From Changpingibacter yushuensis (GTDB lineage: Bacteria; Actinomycetota; Actinomycetes; Actinomycetales; Actinomycetaceae), in the NCBI RefSeq assembly GCF_014041995.1, contig NZ_CP059492.1, forward strand, positions 1,426,001-1,490,000: a stretch of DNA of 64,000 bases, given 5' to 3'. The notes beneath the pieces are model-generated. The model saw only the letters and a program-made list of their open reading frames with translations, ran no database searches and was not told the origin of the DNA. Below are positions 54,310 to 63,468 of this stretch, piece by piece. Both the position numbers and the translations under genes were made by a program. Within the stretch, counting starts at the first letter, position 1, and each line of letters starts with the position of its first letter.

Positions 54310-55353
54310 ATGAAAGCTGCTGTTTTCATTGAACCAGGTCAGGTCCGGATTGAAGATCGGGAAGCGCCGCAGGTGACTGCACCGAGCGATGCGATCATCA
54401 AAGTGGTTCGTGCCAGCGTGTGCGGTTCCGACTTGTGGTTCTATCGAGGAATCGCAAAGCGTTCCGGCGGCGATACCGTCGGGCATGAGGCAATTGGGAT
54501 CGTTACTGAGGTAGGGGCGGACGTTACGACGCTCACCCCCGGAGACTTCGTCATAGTGCCATTCACTCACGGTTGCGGGCATTGCGCCGCGTGCTTGGCT
54601 GGCTATGACGCCAACTGTTCGAACGCCAATTTCGGCCGAAATGCCGGATATCAAGCCGAGTACGTGCGAGCACCGAACGCCGACGGCGCCCTGATCAAGA
54701 TTCCGGGTACGCCTTCTGATTACTCGGAAGACCTCCTCAAATCATTTGTCACACTAGCGGATGTTATGGCGACCGGATACCACGCTGCCGTGAGCGCAGA
54801 TGTGCGCCCAGGTGCCACTGCAGTTGTCTTCGGAGATGGCGCGGTAGGCCTCTGTGGGGTAATCAGCGCAAAGCTACGTGGAGCAGAACGCATCATTATT
54901 ATGAGCCGCCACGAGGATCGTCAACGCCTTGCGCGTGAGTTTGGTGCTACCGACGTCGTCGCCGAACGTGGCGATGAAGCTGTTGCCAGAGTTCTCGAAC
55001 TCACAAATGGTGTGGGAGCTGACGCTACGCTTGAGTGCGTGGGAACTGCGCAGTCCACAGAGACAGCATTTGCTGTTGCCCGTGCCGGATCCATGATTGG
55101 CCGCGTTGGGGTACCTCAGTCACGTGATCTGGATGTCAACGCTCTCTTCTGGAGAAACGTGGGATTGAAAGGCGGACCCGCCAACGTGACCACTTATGTT
55201 CGTCAGATCTTGCTTGAGAAGGTACTTGACGGGTCGATCAACCCTGGACGAGTCTTCACCGGCGAATACGAACTTGACGCTATCCAAGATGCATACGCTG
55301 CGATGGTCGAACGCCGCGTCATTAAGTCGCTAGTCCGAGTCGCTGATCGCTGA
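54310..55353 (+). CDS. Zinc-dependent alcohol dehydrogenase (MDR family)
   Basis: 347 residues from ATG 54310 (GAGGGG upstream; the open frame extends further without RBS). Catalytic zinc ligands in VCGSDLW and GHEAIG; the structural zinc loop is partly present (CGHCAACLAGYDANC); cofactor motif VFGDGAVGLCGVISA. Related to threonine/sorbitol-type dehydrogenases. Divergent from the MFS gene, with the operator upstream, so it may belong to the same sugar-utilisation regulon. Confidence 0.88.
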   Translation: MKAAVFIEPGQVRIEDREAPQVTAPSDAIIKVVRASVCGSDLWFYRGIAKRSGGDTVGHEAIGIVTEVGADVTTLTPGDFVIVPFTHGCGHCAACLAGYDANCSNANFGRNAGYQAEYVRAPNADGALIKIPGTPSDYSEDLLKSFVTLADVMATGYHAAVSADVRPGATAVVFGDGAVGLCGVISAKLRGAERIIIMSRHEDRQRLAREFGATDVVAERGDEAVARVLELTNGVGADATLECVGTAQSTETAFAVARAGSMIGRVGVPQSRDLDVNALFWRNVGLKGGPANVTTYVRQILLEKVLDGSINPGRVFTGEYELDAIQDAYAAMVERRVIKSLVRVADR

Positions 55354-55860
55354 GGCTGACTCAGTAGAAACCCTCGGAGCCGTGGGGCCTACCGGTATCT
55401 GGCGCATCACCGGGAGCGCCCGCGGCTCGGAATCAGAGCTTCGCTCCAATACACTCTAGATTTGTTGCAGATGCACCGTGAGTAGGGAAGCGGAAGCGGC
55501 CAAAAACCGAGGTTTTCGTCTGCCGTGGGGCAGCACATTCTGACACAATTGCCAACCTAGGCCGTTAGTCCTACTGGTCACCGCGGGGCGGATCTGTAAT
55601 CTTTCCATAAAGATCCCTCGTGTCCGGTTATCCGATATCACCAGCTGTCAGCAGGAGATAGTGCTACGGAAACTCTTCCAGCCACGCTAGGGCACCGCCG
55701 CTAGTCTCCGTGCGGCAGGGGGTCTGTCACGGTTGCGATGCGGCGGTTCTCACCGCCTGCCACATCGCAACCGCTGCTTTTTCTCACCGTTGATTCCTTC
55801 TGGCCTCATGCAAGAGGCGCTTTACGCGCATGTTCAGGGATTGCGTTGGCAATCAACAGT
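55354..55860. other. Long intergenic region before garA, structured but non-coding
   Basis: About 500 bp with no convincing gene. Two hairpins stand out: GAGCCGTGG/CCGCGGCTC at 55377-55428 with an inner CCGGT/ACCGG stem, and the terminator at 55730-55773. In between there is no clear signal. A small structured RNA cannot be excluded. Confidence 0.4.
55730..55773 (+). terminator. Branched hairpin terminator with T tract
   Basis: CGGTTGCGATG pairs with CATCGCAACCG, enclosing GGCGGT-TCTC-ACCGCC; CTGCTTTTTC follows. Good intrinsic terminator, about 380 bp after the dehydrogenase. Its distance from that gene suggests an unannotated transcript ends here. Confidence 0.7.
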
Positions 55861-55889
55861 TTGACAGTTATAGACTTGTTACAATAATT
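55861..55889 (+). promoter_or_regulatory. Putative garA promoter
   Basis: TTGACA at 55861-55866 with ATAATT at 55884-55889 (17-bp spacing), 36 bp before the garA ATG. Consensus-like -35; the -10 choice is tentative. Confidence 0.5.
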
Positions 55890-55924
55890 GGCACGTGCCA
55901 TGACGGATGTTTTAGGAGGTCAAG

Positions 55925-56383
55925 ATGTCGGAATCGGATGATCCCACACAGGCATTTTCCACTGGTGAGGCGGCCACGACTTCGCAGTTCTCTGCCATCG
56001 GCTCCTCACAAGTTGACAGCATCTCTGACCGCCGTAACCTCACCGCTGATGAGATGCACGCCATTGAGTCACTCCCATATGGCTCAGCGTTGCTCATTGC
56101 TCTTGCAGGCCCTAACATGGGCGCACGTTTTCTTCTCAACTCGGACCAGACCACAGCAGGACGGCACCAACGTTCGGACATCTTCTTGGATGACTTCACT
56201 GTTTCACGGAGGCATGCCACTTTTGATCGGAACGGCAACTCTTTTAGCGTGCGTGATTCCGGTTCACTCAATGGAACGTACGTCAACCGGGAACGGATCG
56301 AAGATCTCGTACTAAACGCTGGTGACGAGGTTCAGATTGGCAAGTTTCGGCTGACGTTCTACCCCTCCCGTGCTCAAGCATGA
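55925..56383 (+). CDS. garA: FHA-domain protein GarA/OdhI
   Basis: 152 residues, AGGAGG before the ATG. C-terminal FHA domain: GARFLLNSDQTTAGRHQRSDIFLDD, SRRHA, and SLNGTYVNRERI. The N-terminal tail has the Thr-Thr phospho-site region (EAATTSQF). In mycobacteria and corynebacteria the unphosphorylated form inhibits 2-oxoglutarate dehydrogenase; Ser/Thr kinases relieve this. Overlaps ftsR by four bases, the conserved actinobacterial order. Confidence 0.93.
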   Translation: MSESDDPTQAFSTGEAATTSQFSAIGSSQVDSISDRRNLTADEMHAIESLPYGSALLIALAGPNMGARFLLNSDQTTAGRHQRSDIFLDDFTVSRRHATFDRNGNSFSVRDSGSLNGTYVNRERIEDLVLNAGDEVQIGKFRLTFYPSRAQA

Positions 56384-57138
56384 GTGAAGCAGCCAACCTT
56401 CCCATTACACGTAGCAGCGAGAGCCTCGAATCCTGGCCTACTGACCTCTCACATGAGCCAACGCTCAAGATTGGCGACGTCATCGTGGAGCTGCGGCACG
56501 AATTTCCTTTGCTGGCCGCCTCCAAGATTCGTCACTACGAGAACCTCCAGTTGATTCGTCCTCACCGCACGGCTTCCAATCAGCGGCTCTTCTCTGTTTC
56601 TGATGTGGAGCGCCTGCGTTTCATTCTCGAGGAGCAACGCGACCATTTCCTCCCTCTGTCCCAGATCAAGGAAATGTTGCGCCAGTTCGATTCGGGAGAA
56701 GTTGCTGATGGCGTTCATCCTGCCCGCATGCGGGTGCTGCCTGACAACGAAGTGCGCAGGCCGCAGCCGGGAACTCGTCTAACGCTCGTCGAGGTCTCCG
56801 ACTTGACGGGCGTGGCCGTCTCCGATGTCGAAGCAATGGTCAAAGCCGGCGTTTTGACCGCCGATCCCCGCGGACGGCTCACCTCCCAGGCACCAGAGAT
56901 CGTGCGATACGCGGCGATGCTGTTACGTCAGGGATATGACCTTCGCCAAGTCCGGACGGTCCGCACTTCTGCACATGCCCATGCCGTCATGATCACATCT
57001 GCTCTGGCTAGCGAACGAGCAAAGAAGACCCCGGTGGCAGGGGAGCGCGTGATTAACAACGCAGTTGAAGATGCTGCAGTTATTTCTCACATGTACAAGG
57101 CGCTTTTGGCGGAGAACCTAGAAGTGGAACTGCGCTAA
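56380..57138 (+). CDS. ftsR: MerR-family regulator FtsR
   Basis: 252 residues. The MerR HTH (LKIGDVIVELRHEFPLLAASKIRHYENLQLIRPHRTASNQRLFSVSD) is followed by a second helical domain (LTLVEVSDLTGVAVSDVEAMVKAGVL). Same order and overlap as Rv1827-Rv1828 of M. tuberculosis; the corynebacterial orthologue activates ftsZ. No bifunctional nuclease gene intervenes before the next MerR gene, unlike mycobacteria. Confidence 0.85.
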   Translation: MSEAANLPITRSSESLESWPTDLSHEPTLKIGDVIVELRHEFPLLAASKIRHYENLQLIRPHRTASNQRLFSVSDVERLRFILEEQRDHFLPLSQIKEMLRQFDSGEVADGVHPARMRVLPDNEVRRPQPGTRLTLVEVSDLTGVAVSDVEAMVKAGVLTADPRGRLTSQAPEIVRYAAMLLRQGYDLRQVRTVRTSAHAHAVMITSALASERAKKTPVAGERVINNAVEDAAVISHMYKALLAENLEVELR

Positions 57139-57363
57139 TCAGTAGTTTTGCGCTTCAATGCTGTAGTGCTTCGTGCCTTTGCCCTGCGGTCCGGCCAGCT
57201 CAGTTGAGGGACCGGTGAGAAATACCTCAAGGAGAACTCGAAGTTCTGACACGCCGATGCACCGGTCTCATGCCAGGCTGCTATATCGTTGATTCATCAG
57301 GTCAGTGAGTCTACCGTTGAAGTAACTGAACTGCGGGAAACAGTAGGTCAAGTGGAGGTCAAT

Positions 57364-57936
57364 ATGAGCGACTCGTCAGCGCCCGAGGCAACAAAGCAAC
57401 GTGCGCAGCAGATGCTCTTTGGTGATCCACTTCCTGACCTTGATGCTGATACCGGCTACCGCGGTCCCATTGCGTGCAAGGCCGCCGGAATAACATACCG
57501 CCAGCTCGATTATTGGGATCGCACAGGACTGGTCTCGCCCACCATTCAGAACGCGTCAGGTTCCGGTAGTCAACGCCTGTACTCCTTTCGCGATATCTTG
57601 GTCCTCAAGGTAGTCAAGCGGCTTCTGGATACGGGCGTATCTTTGCAGCAGATCCGCCGTGCCGTGGCTCAACTGAGCTCCTATGGCATCGATGATCTTG
57701 CCACTATCACACTGATGTCTGATGGTGCTTCGGTCTATGAATGCACGTCAGATGACGAGGTTATTGATCTGGTAAACGGCGGTCAGGGTGTCTTTGGCAT
57801 CGCTGTGGGCCGCGTGTGGCGCGAAGTTGAGGGAAGCCTCTCGGAACTGCCGTCAGAACATGCGGAGGAAGCGGGCGCCGTCGTCGTCGAAGACGAACTT
57901 GCGCGCCGGCGTGCCGCAAAACGGAACATCGTCTAG
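57364..57936 (+). CDS. Second MerR-family regulator (Rv1830-like)
   Basis: 190 residues from ATG 57364, GGAGG six bases upstream. GPIACKAAGITYRQLDYWDRTGLVSPT...GSQRLYSFRDILVLKVVKRLLDTGVSLQQIRRAV is a MerR-type DNA-binding and dimer region; the C-terminal part has no ligand domain of the TipA type. Position after garA-ftsR matches Rv1830. Regulatory targets unknown. Confidence 0.85.
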   Translation: MSDSSAPEATKQRAQQMLFGDPLPDLDADTGYRGPIACKAAGITYRQLDYWDRTGLVSPTIQNASGSGSQRLYSFRDILVLKVVKRLLDTGVSLQQIRRAVAQLSSYGIDDLATITLMSDGASVYECTSDDEVIDLVNGGQGVFGIAVGRVWREVEGSLSELPSEHAEEAGAVVVEDELARRRAAKRNIV

Positions 57937-57974
57937 AGCGAACTTGGCCGGACAGAACACATCACAATTCCAAT

Positions 57975-58010
57975 GAGGGACGCCGGGGGCATATGCCACC
58001 GGCGTCCCTC
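57975..58010. terminator. Perfect 12-bp hairpin terminator
   Basis: GAGGGACGCCGG and its complement CCGGCGTCCCTC around a 12-nt loop, between the convergent MerR and permease genes. Confidence 0.78.
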
Positions 58011-58045
58011 ATCTCTGGCCCTCAAGCGAACTGGGGCAGTGGAAT

Positions 58046-59953
58046 CTAGTTCTCCGAGAACTTAGCCTGCCACGCAGCTCGTACCGGATTGGCCCCATCC
58101 ACCAACATATCGAATCGATCGTTGGAGATCTCCACGACCTGTGAGAGAGCCACAACATGCTCTTGAACCGAAGAGTTATCTAGGCGGCGCACGCCATCCT
58201 CAATGATCCGTTCAGGGGTATCGAGTGGGCTCAGGTAACCAACGAAAGGCATAGAGAATCTCGCGCGATACTGCTCCGAGATCTCCGATATCTGTTCGAG
58301 TTGTTCATCCGAGGCACCTTCAAGCGCGATGGAACCGATATCCCGAGAGACGGCCTGCGCACCGTTAATGCCTAGAAGTTGCGCCATATCGGGATAGTCC
58401 TGGATGAGGCTTTCTTGACGTACGGAATCTGCCGTGAGAATGGCTTCCTGAATTGCGGTACGCAGCTCAGCAGCATGTGCGAAGGGGCGGTGCTCCCAGG
58501 CATGTTCCAATGGCCACTGCTGCGTGTTGAACACGGCAGCGAATGCGTCAACAAACTCATCCCGCGACATCGCATTCACAGCATCGATACCAAGTAGTTT
58601 TCCTCGTTCGTCGACCACCACGTCCTCGCCCGATTGGCGTCCCACATGGAAGAAGAGAAGGTTCAAGAGAATTGCCGTGATGGCGCCGATGGTCATGCCC
58701 GACGAGAAGAAGATCTGGGCCCAGGCAGGGAAGACTTCAGAGATCGTAGGCTTGAACGTCACGAGCATTGCAAGGCCGAGTGCCGTGGTGACGATGACTG
58801 CGTTGCGGTTATCCTTCATGTCGGCCTTTGCAATGGTCTGGAGGCCAACCCACGCCACATTCGCAAACATTGCCAGGCTTGCGCCGCCGAGTACCGGAGA
58901 CGGGATCATGTTGACGATGCCGCCCGCTTTTGGCAAAACTCCTAGCAGAATCATGATGCAACCAGCACCTGTGGCCACCCATCGCGACTTCACCCGAGTA
59001 ATGCGGACCAGACCAACGTTCTGGGCGAAGCACGTGTAGGGGAATGAGTTCAGGACTCCGCCGAGAAGTGTGGAAATGCCATCTGCGCGCAACGCCGCCG
59101 TGATGTGGCTCTTTGTGATGCGCTTTCCGACTATCTCACCGGTGGCAAACACGTCGCCCGTGGTCTCCACCATCGTGATCGCCATGACGATGATCATGGA
59201 GATGCATCCGGTCAGAGTGAAGACGGGAATACCGAAGTAAAACGGAGTTGTCACGCTCACTGCGCCTGCGTCGTGGAACGCTTGAATCTTCGCAGAATCT
59301 AGGTCACCGGAAAACACGGCCACCAGCGTGCCTCCCACTAGGCCCACCAAGACAGCGATTGTGCCAAGGAAACCCTTAAAGAAGCGCTGAACCAGCACAA
59401 TCACAAGCAAAGTGCCGAATCCGTATGCCAAGTTTCGCCCACTCGGTACGCCTTCGGCATATCCAACGAAGTCGTTAGCGGAAACAGCCAGCAGGCTCGT
59501 GCCCATAACCAGAAGAACCGTACCTGTAACCACAGGAGGGAAAAAGCGCAGGAGCTTTGTAAAGTACGGTGCTGCGAGGAATGTGAACAGTCCCGAGACG
59601 ATAATGGCACCATAGATCGCCGGTAGGGCAGCATTGCCACCTTCGCCGCCCGTAACGGCTAGACCTATTGCAATGATCGGGGCTACGGCAGTGGTTGTAA
59701 CGCCCTGAATAATCGGCAGGCGCACACCCACATGCTTCGTGATACCCACAGATTGGATGATGGTCGCGATTCCACAGGTGAACAGATCGGCATTAATGAG
59801 GTGAATTGTGGTCTGCGCATCCAGGTTCAGGCTCGATGCAATGAGCAGCGGAACAATCACCGCTCCCGCGTAGAACGCGAGGACGTGCTGGAGGGACAAG
59901 ACTGCGAGTTTGGGTGCCGGTGGCACCAAGTCAACTGAGTGCTTCTGAGCCAT
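58046..59953 (-). CDS. NCS2 nucleobase permease fused to an OHCU decarboxylase-like domain
   Basis: 635 residues. Residues 1 to about 455 form an NCS2 transporter of xanthine/urate type, with 12-14 TM segments, QSVGITKHVGVRLPIIQG and FAQNVGLVRITRVKSRWV. A hydrophilic C-terminal domain follows (about 465-635: LLGIDAVNAMSRDEFVDAFAAVF...HRPFAHAAELRTAI...PFVGYLSP...IIEDGVRRLDN) and resembles 2-oxo-4-hydroxy-4-carboxy-5-ureidoimidazoline decarboxylase of urate breakdown. The usual catalytic His-Pro is Tyr-Pro here (IQDYPDMAQLLG), so activity is doubtful; the domain may instead sense the substrate. No other urate gene is nearby. Confidence 0.85.
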   Translation of the reverse strand: MAQKHSVDLVPPAPKLAVLSLQHVLAFYAGAVIVPLLIASSLNLDAQTTIHLINADLFTCGIATIIQSVGITKHVGVRLPIIQGVTTTAVAPIIAIGLAVTGGEGGNAALPAIYGAIIVSGLFTFLAAPYFTKLLRFFPPVVTGTVLLVMGTSLLAVSANDFVGYAEGVPSGRNLAYGFGTLLVIVLVQRFFKGFLGTIAVLVGLVGGTLVAVFSGDLDSAKIQAFHDAGAVSVTTPFYFGIPVFTLTGCISMIIVMAITMVETTGDVFATGEIVGKRITKSHITAALRADGISTLLGGVLNSFPYTCFAQNVGLVRITRVKSRWVATGAGCIMILLGVLPKAGGIVNMIPSPVLGGASLAMFANVAWVGLQTIAKADMKDNRNAVIVTTALGLAMLVTFKPTISEVFPAWAQIFFSSGMTIGAITAILLNLLFFHVGRQSGEDVVVDERGKLLGIDAVNAMSRDEFVDAFAAVFNTQQWPLEHAWEHRPFAHAAELRTAIQEAILTADSVRQESLIQDYPDMAQLLGINGAQAVSRDIGSIALEGASDEQLEQISEISEQYRARFSMPFVGYLSPLDTPERIIEDGVRRLDNSSVQEHVVALSQVVEISNDRFDMLVDGANPVRAAWQAKFSEN

Positions 59954-60092
59954 TACCTCAGCATTTCACCACGGAATAGGTAACTCGATCTGCTCCCATA
60001 TCGTGAAACATAACAGACCCAAAGTGTCTCATACTTCGGACGCTTATCAGACCTTTTCCCAATATGACGCCACTTAATGGACGGTGGTGGAA

Positions 60093-61592
60093 TTAGTCAC
60101 CCAACGAACGGGTGATTGCGAAGCCGGTCTCGGCATCACGGATTGTCACAGAGACAATGCCATGTGGATCCACGCGGTATTCCTCCTCAACGAGGCAGCC
60201 TGGCCCAGTCCGTTCCACCGGGACCATCGCGAGGTTGATCGATCCGCTGCGGAGGTTCGGGTCAAAGGGGAACGCTATTTCGCCCAAAGGCATGACGTCG
60301 CCGCGTGGAGCGCCATCTTCATCCACACTCGTGTATTCAGCAAATCGATACCAGCCGACGTTATGTACTGCCCGATACGACCGCGTGATGGCCACTCCTT
60401 CGCCGGGGGAGACGCGCATATCCGGTGTCAGAAGGGGATCAAACGAGACCACTGCGCCGCTCGACCATTCACGGAACACGCCCAAGCCGCGAGAGAGTTT
60501 GTCAACCAACGAGTACCCGGCCTCTTCGTCGGCTGCAATCGCTAATCCAATGGCAGTGGAACCCGCGCTGTAAGGGGAGCGGCGCACGCGGCGTCCAAAC
60601 CTCTCCCTGAGCTGGCGCAGAATGAGGGGGAGTTCGGAACCGCCGCCCACCACGTAGAGTCCTGAAACGTCATCTGGCAGGCACAGTTGCCCATTCGCAT
60701 CGCGATCCACGAGTCCTTGCATGGCCAGAAGCGTTTGCTCAACAAGCGGCTTAGCCTGCGTGTAGAACGCGTCTACGGGAAGTGAGACCTCTTGATCGTG
60801 AACTCGAAGAACGATGCTGCGCGTCTGGGGGTGGAGGGCTTCCTTCGCTGACCTCGCATCTTCCAACAGGCGGCTCCACTGTGGATCACTCATGGAATCG
60901 CGTGCCACCCCGAGCGCTTCTAGGGCGCACACAGCTAGCACCTCGTCGAAATCATCACCACCAAGAAGGTTGTTGCCTTCCGATGCAAGAACCTCATGGT
61001 TCGTGCCCTCCGCACTCACCAGGGACGCATCAAAGGTGCCGCCTCCGAGATCATATACGAGCACCTTGGTGCGGCGAGAACTGATCATGCTTGAGTGACG
61101 ATGCGTGTATTCGTATCCTGCCGCCGACGGCTCATTGAGCATCGCAACCACGTCAAATCGTGCGCGGCGGAAGGCCTCCAGCGTGATGAAACGTTGAGCA
61201 GAGTAGGCATGGGCCGGAACGCCCACCACAGCCTCGAGAGGACCATCCTTGTCCTCCGCAAATGCCCGGACGCGCGATCCTACGTGTATGAGAAAGCCGG
61301 TAACAAGATCCACTATTTTGAACTCGCGCGATCCGATCTGCACCACGGAGTCCAGATTCGCATCCTGTGCGGCCAACAAGCGTTTGATTGAGCGGAGAAA
61401 TGGTGCACCGGATTCGGCGAGCTTTTGCGCTTCGAAGCCGTAAACCACGCTCAGACCATCTAGCGCAACGAGCGAGGGAACGTACTCGTGCGAGTCGCCG
61501 TCGGAATCATCAAAGGACACCAACGGATAGTTTCCGCGATCCACAAGAGCAACTGTGGTGCGCGTTGTACCGAAATCCACTCCGAGTCTCAT
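60093..61592 (-). CDS. Hsp70/DnaK-family protein (stand-alone)
   Basis: About 499 residues from ATG 61592 (MRLGVDFGTTRTTVALVD). Actin-fold ATPase with phosphate-1 GVDFGTT, NEPSAAGYEY, phosphate-2 VLVYDLGGGTFDASLV and adenosine motif VVGGGSELPLI. The substrate-binding part is short and divergent, and the DnaK C-terminal lid is missing, so this is not the housekeeping DnaK. No grpE/dnaJ nearby. Client unknown. Confidence 0.85.
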   Translation of the reverse strand: MRLGVDFGTTRTTVALVDRGNYPLVSFDDSDGDSHEYVPSLVALDGLSVVYGFEAQKLAESGAPFLRSIKRLLAAQDANLDSVVQIGSREFKIVDLVTGFLIHVGSRVRAFAEDKDGPLEAVVGVPAHAYSAQRFITLEAFRRARFDVVAMLNEPSAAGYEYTHRHSSMISSRRTKVLVYDLGGGTFDASLVSAEGTNHEVLASEGNNLLGGDDFDEVLAVCALEALGVARDSMSDPQWSRLLEDARSAKEALHPQTRSIVLRVHDQEVSLPVDAFYTQAKPLVEQTLLAMQGLVDRDANGQLCLPDDVSGLYVVGGGSELPLILRQLRERFGRRVRRSPYSAGSTAIGLAIAADEEAGYSLVDKLSRGLGVFREWSSGAVVSFDPLLTPDMRVSPGEGVAITRSYRAVHNVGWYRFAEYTSVDEDGAPRGDVMPLGEIAFPFDPNLRSGSINLAMVPVERTGPGCLVEEEYRVDPHGIVSVTIRDAETGFAITRSLGD

Positions 61593-61978
61593 GGCCCGAG
61601 AATATCCTTGTTCGCCACCAAAGTGCATCACATACACATCAGTTGGCACATTGCTGGTGTCTCGGAAGTGCGTTGAGACAAAAGGGAAGGTACGGCAGAC
61701 TTCCGGTGAGGTGGAAGTCTGGTGTAGTGGAGGCCTGGTGAAGTAGAGGTCTGCTGGGGTAGGAGTGACTGATCGGTTTGCCCCACATATGGCATATGGG
61801 CAACGGGGCTACGCCTCGGCTATTCTGACATAATGTACATTATCGGCGTTATCTCATCCGCTTTCGACCTGGTGTCAACATGCGAAAAAGCGCGCTGGCT
61901 GGCCATTTCTGCCGGGATTATCGCGGCCCCTTCCAACGTTCCTTTTACGATTGATCCAGATCAAACGAAAGGACTGCC
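61593..61978. other. Intergenic region before rbpA
   Basis: No supported gene. Holds the 16-bp tandem repeat at 61705-61752 and presumably the rbpA promoter; TCTGACATAATG at about 61825 and similar GACATAA strings near 62480 and 62550 may be -10 regions, but no firm -35 was assigned. Confidence 0.4.
61705..61752. repeat. Three tandem 16-bp imperfect repeats
   Basis: GGTGAGGTGGAAGTCT, GGTGTAGTGGAGGCCT and GGTGAAGTAGAGGTCT follow one another exactly. Located between the divergent Hsp70-like and rbpA genes. Confidence 0.6.
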
Positions 61979-62332
61979 ATGGCAGAACGTTCACTGCGCG
62001 GAATGAAGATTGGCGCAAATTCTCTGGAGTCTGACGACGGCGTCGCCTTCGTCAATCGCAAGCAGGTTATCTACGATTGCCCTGAGGGGCACGAGTTCGG
62101 AGTTGCTATGGCTCTGGACGCAGAGCCACCGGCCACGTGGGAATGCCGCTGCGGCCGCGAGGGAAAGCTCCGCGACGCCGCACCAGTGCTGGACAAGAAA
62201 CCAGTCAAGCCACCTCGGACCCACTGGGACATGCTCATGGAGCGTCGTTCAGAGGACGAACTGAAGGTACTGCTGGACGAACGCTTGGAGTTGCTGCGTT
62301 CCGGACGCCTCCGGTTGCGCCGTAACAAGTAG
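61979..62332 (+). CDS. rbpA: RNA polymerase-binding protein RbpA
   Basis: 117 residues: MAERSLRGMKIGANSLESDD, core domain with CPEGHEF and ECRCGREG, then a basic linker and the sigma-binding helix MLMERRSEDELKVLLDERLELLR. RbpA binds the principal sigma factor and stabilises the open promoter complex; it is restricted to Actinobacteria. Followed by a strong terminator. Confidence 0.96.
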   Translation: MAERSLRGMKIGANSLESDDGVAFVNRKQVIYDCPEGHEFGVAMALDAEPPATWECRCGREGKLRDAAPVLDKKPVKPPRTHWDMLMERRSEDELKVLLDERLELLRSGRLRLRRNK

Positions 62333-62342
62333 CGAATAGCCC

Positions 62343-62380
62343 AATGGGGAGCCTACCTAACGGTTGGCTCCCCATTTTTG
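62343..62380 (+). terminator. rbpA intrinsic terminator
   Basis: AATGGGGAGCC (62343-62353) pairs with GGCTCCCCATT (62366-62376) and is followed by TTTG; 10 bp after the rbpA stop. Confidence 0.85.
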
Positions 62381-62621
62381 TATACACATCTTCTACCGCC
62401 AGGACCACATCTTCTACCGCCCCGATCGCGCTGGATGCTCACCGTGATCAAGCATGGGCCTGAGCACGATAGGCCAGTTCTGACATAACGTGAAGATGTT
62501 CACCTTCCCCACGGCTTATCGTTATGACATTTAGAGGATCAAGCTGCGCTGACATAATATTATTCTTGCAGGTAGACGGCCTGTCTGGGCACGTTGACTC
62601 ACCTCGCACAGCCAAGCTCTT
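62381..62621. other. Intergenic region between rbpA and the GT2 gene
   Basis: No gene seen. CACATCTTCTACCGCC occurs twice, 21 bp apart (62386 and 62407), a short direct repeat of unknown meaning. Confidence 0.4.
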
Positions 62622-63386
62622 TCAGTGCCCTTTGATACGCCCCAGTACCTTCTCCCCTAGCCCGAGCAACTGGTTGCCGCGCCTTTGGGCACCAATCTTC
62701 GTTGTGCGTGCCAAGGATTCGGTGAACACACTCTTGGAAAGCTTGGACTCCCCTGCCTCGCGCTGAGCAAAGCTGATGGGCATCTCCACGATGTGCCCGT
62801 GCATGCGGTGTACATGGTCAGTCATATCGGTCTGGAAGAAGTACCCCTTAGCTTCCACTGAATCCAGATCGAGCCGCTCCAGCATAGAGACCGCATACAC
62901 TCGGAAGCCTGCCGTAACGTCTGCTGCTGGAAGCCCGAGCCACAGTTTGATGTAGAGGTTTCCGGCACGCGAAAGTACCTCGCGTGACTTCGGCCAACCC
63001 TCGAGCTCTCCACCCCGCACATACCGCGAACCAATGACCAAATCGGGGTAATCAGACATCGCCGCGCGTTCAAGAAGAAGCGGAAGCTGCTCAGGTCTGT
63101 GAGAACCGTCCGCATCCATTTCCACCACATGGGTGTAATCTTGGCCCATTGCCCACCTGAACGCGTCAATGTAGGCCCGCCCAAGGCCCTCTTTACCGGC
63201 CCGGTGTAGCACTTTCACATGTTCGTCGGCAGCAGCCAACTGGTCAGCAATCTCGCCTGTGCCGTCTGGTGAGTTGTCATCAACAATAAGGATGTCGGCT
63301 TCTGGAACTGCTGCGCGGGCTCGCTTAACGATGGGTTCGATAGACTCCCGCTCGTTGTAGGTTGGAATTGTGATGAGTACCTTCAT
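62622..63386 (-). CDS. ppm1: Polyprenol monophosphomannose synthase (GT2)
   Basis: 254 residues. GT-A fold family 2: MKVLITIPTYNERESIEPIV, VDDNSPDGTG, and the metal-binding MDADGSHRPEQLP; C-terminal MPISFAQREAGESKLSK is typical of dolichol/polyprenol-phosphate mannosyltransferases. It makes polyprenyl-phosphomannose, the donor for lipoglycan and protein mannosylation at the membrane. Directly downstream of lnt on the same strand, the actinobacterial Lnt-Ppm1 pairing (fused in M. tuberculosis). Confidence 0.9.
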   Translation of the reverse strand: MKVLITIPTYNERESIEPIVKRARAAVPEADILIVDDNSPDGTGEIADQLAAADEHVKVLHRAGKEGLGRAYIDAFRWAMGQDYTHVVEMDADGSHRPEQLPLLLERAAMSDYPDLVIGSRYVRGGELEGWPKSREVLSRAGNLYIKLWLGLPAADVTAGFRVYAVSMLERLDLDSVEAKGYFFQTDMTDHVHRMHGHIVEMPISFAQREAGESKLSKSVFTESLARTTKIGAQRRGNQLLGLGEKVLGRIKGH

Positions 63387-63468
63387 TGGCTGTCCCTTCG
63401 ATTAGTCCGTTGAGCAGATTGATTCCTGCATGATCACCTATTCGTTACCAGTGTTTCGAACAGGGAGC

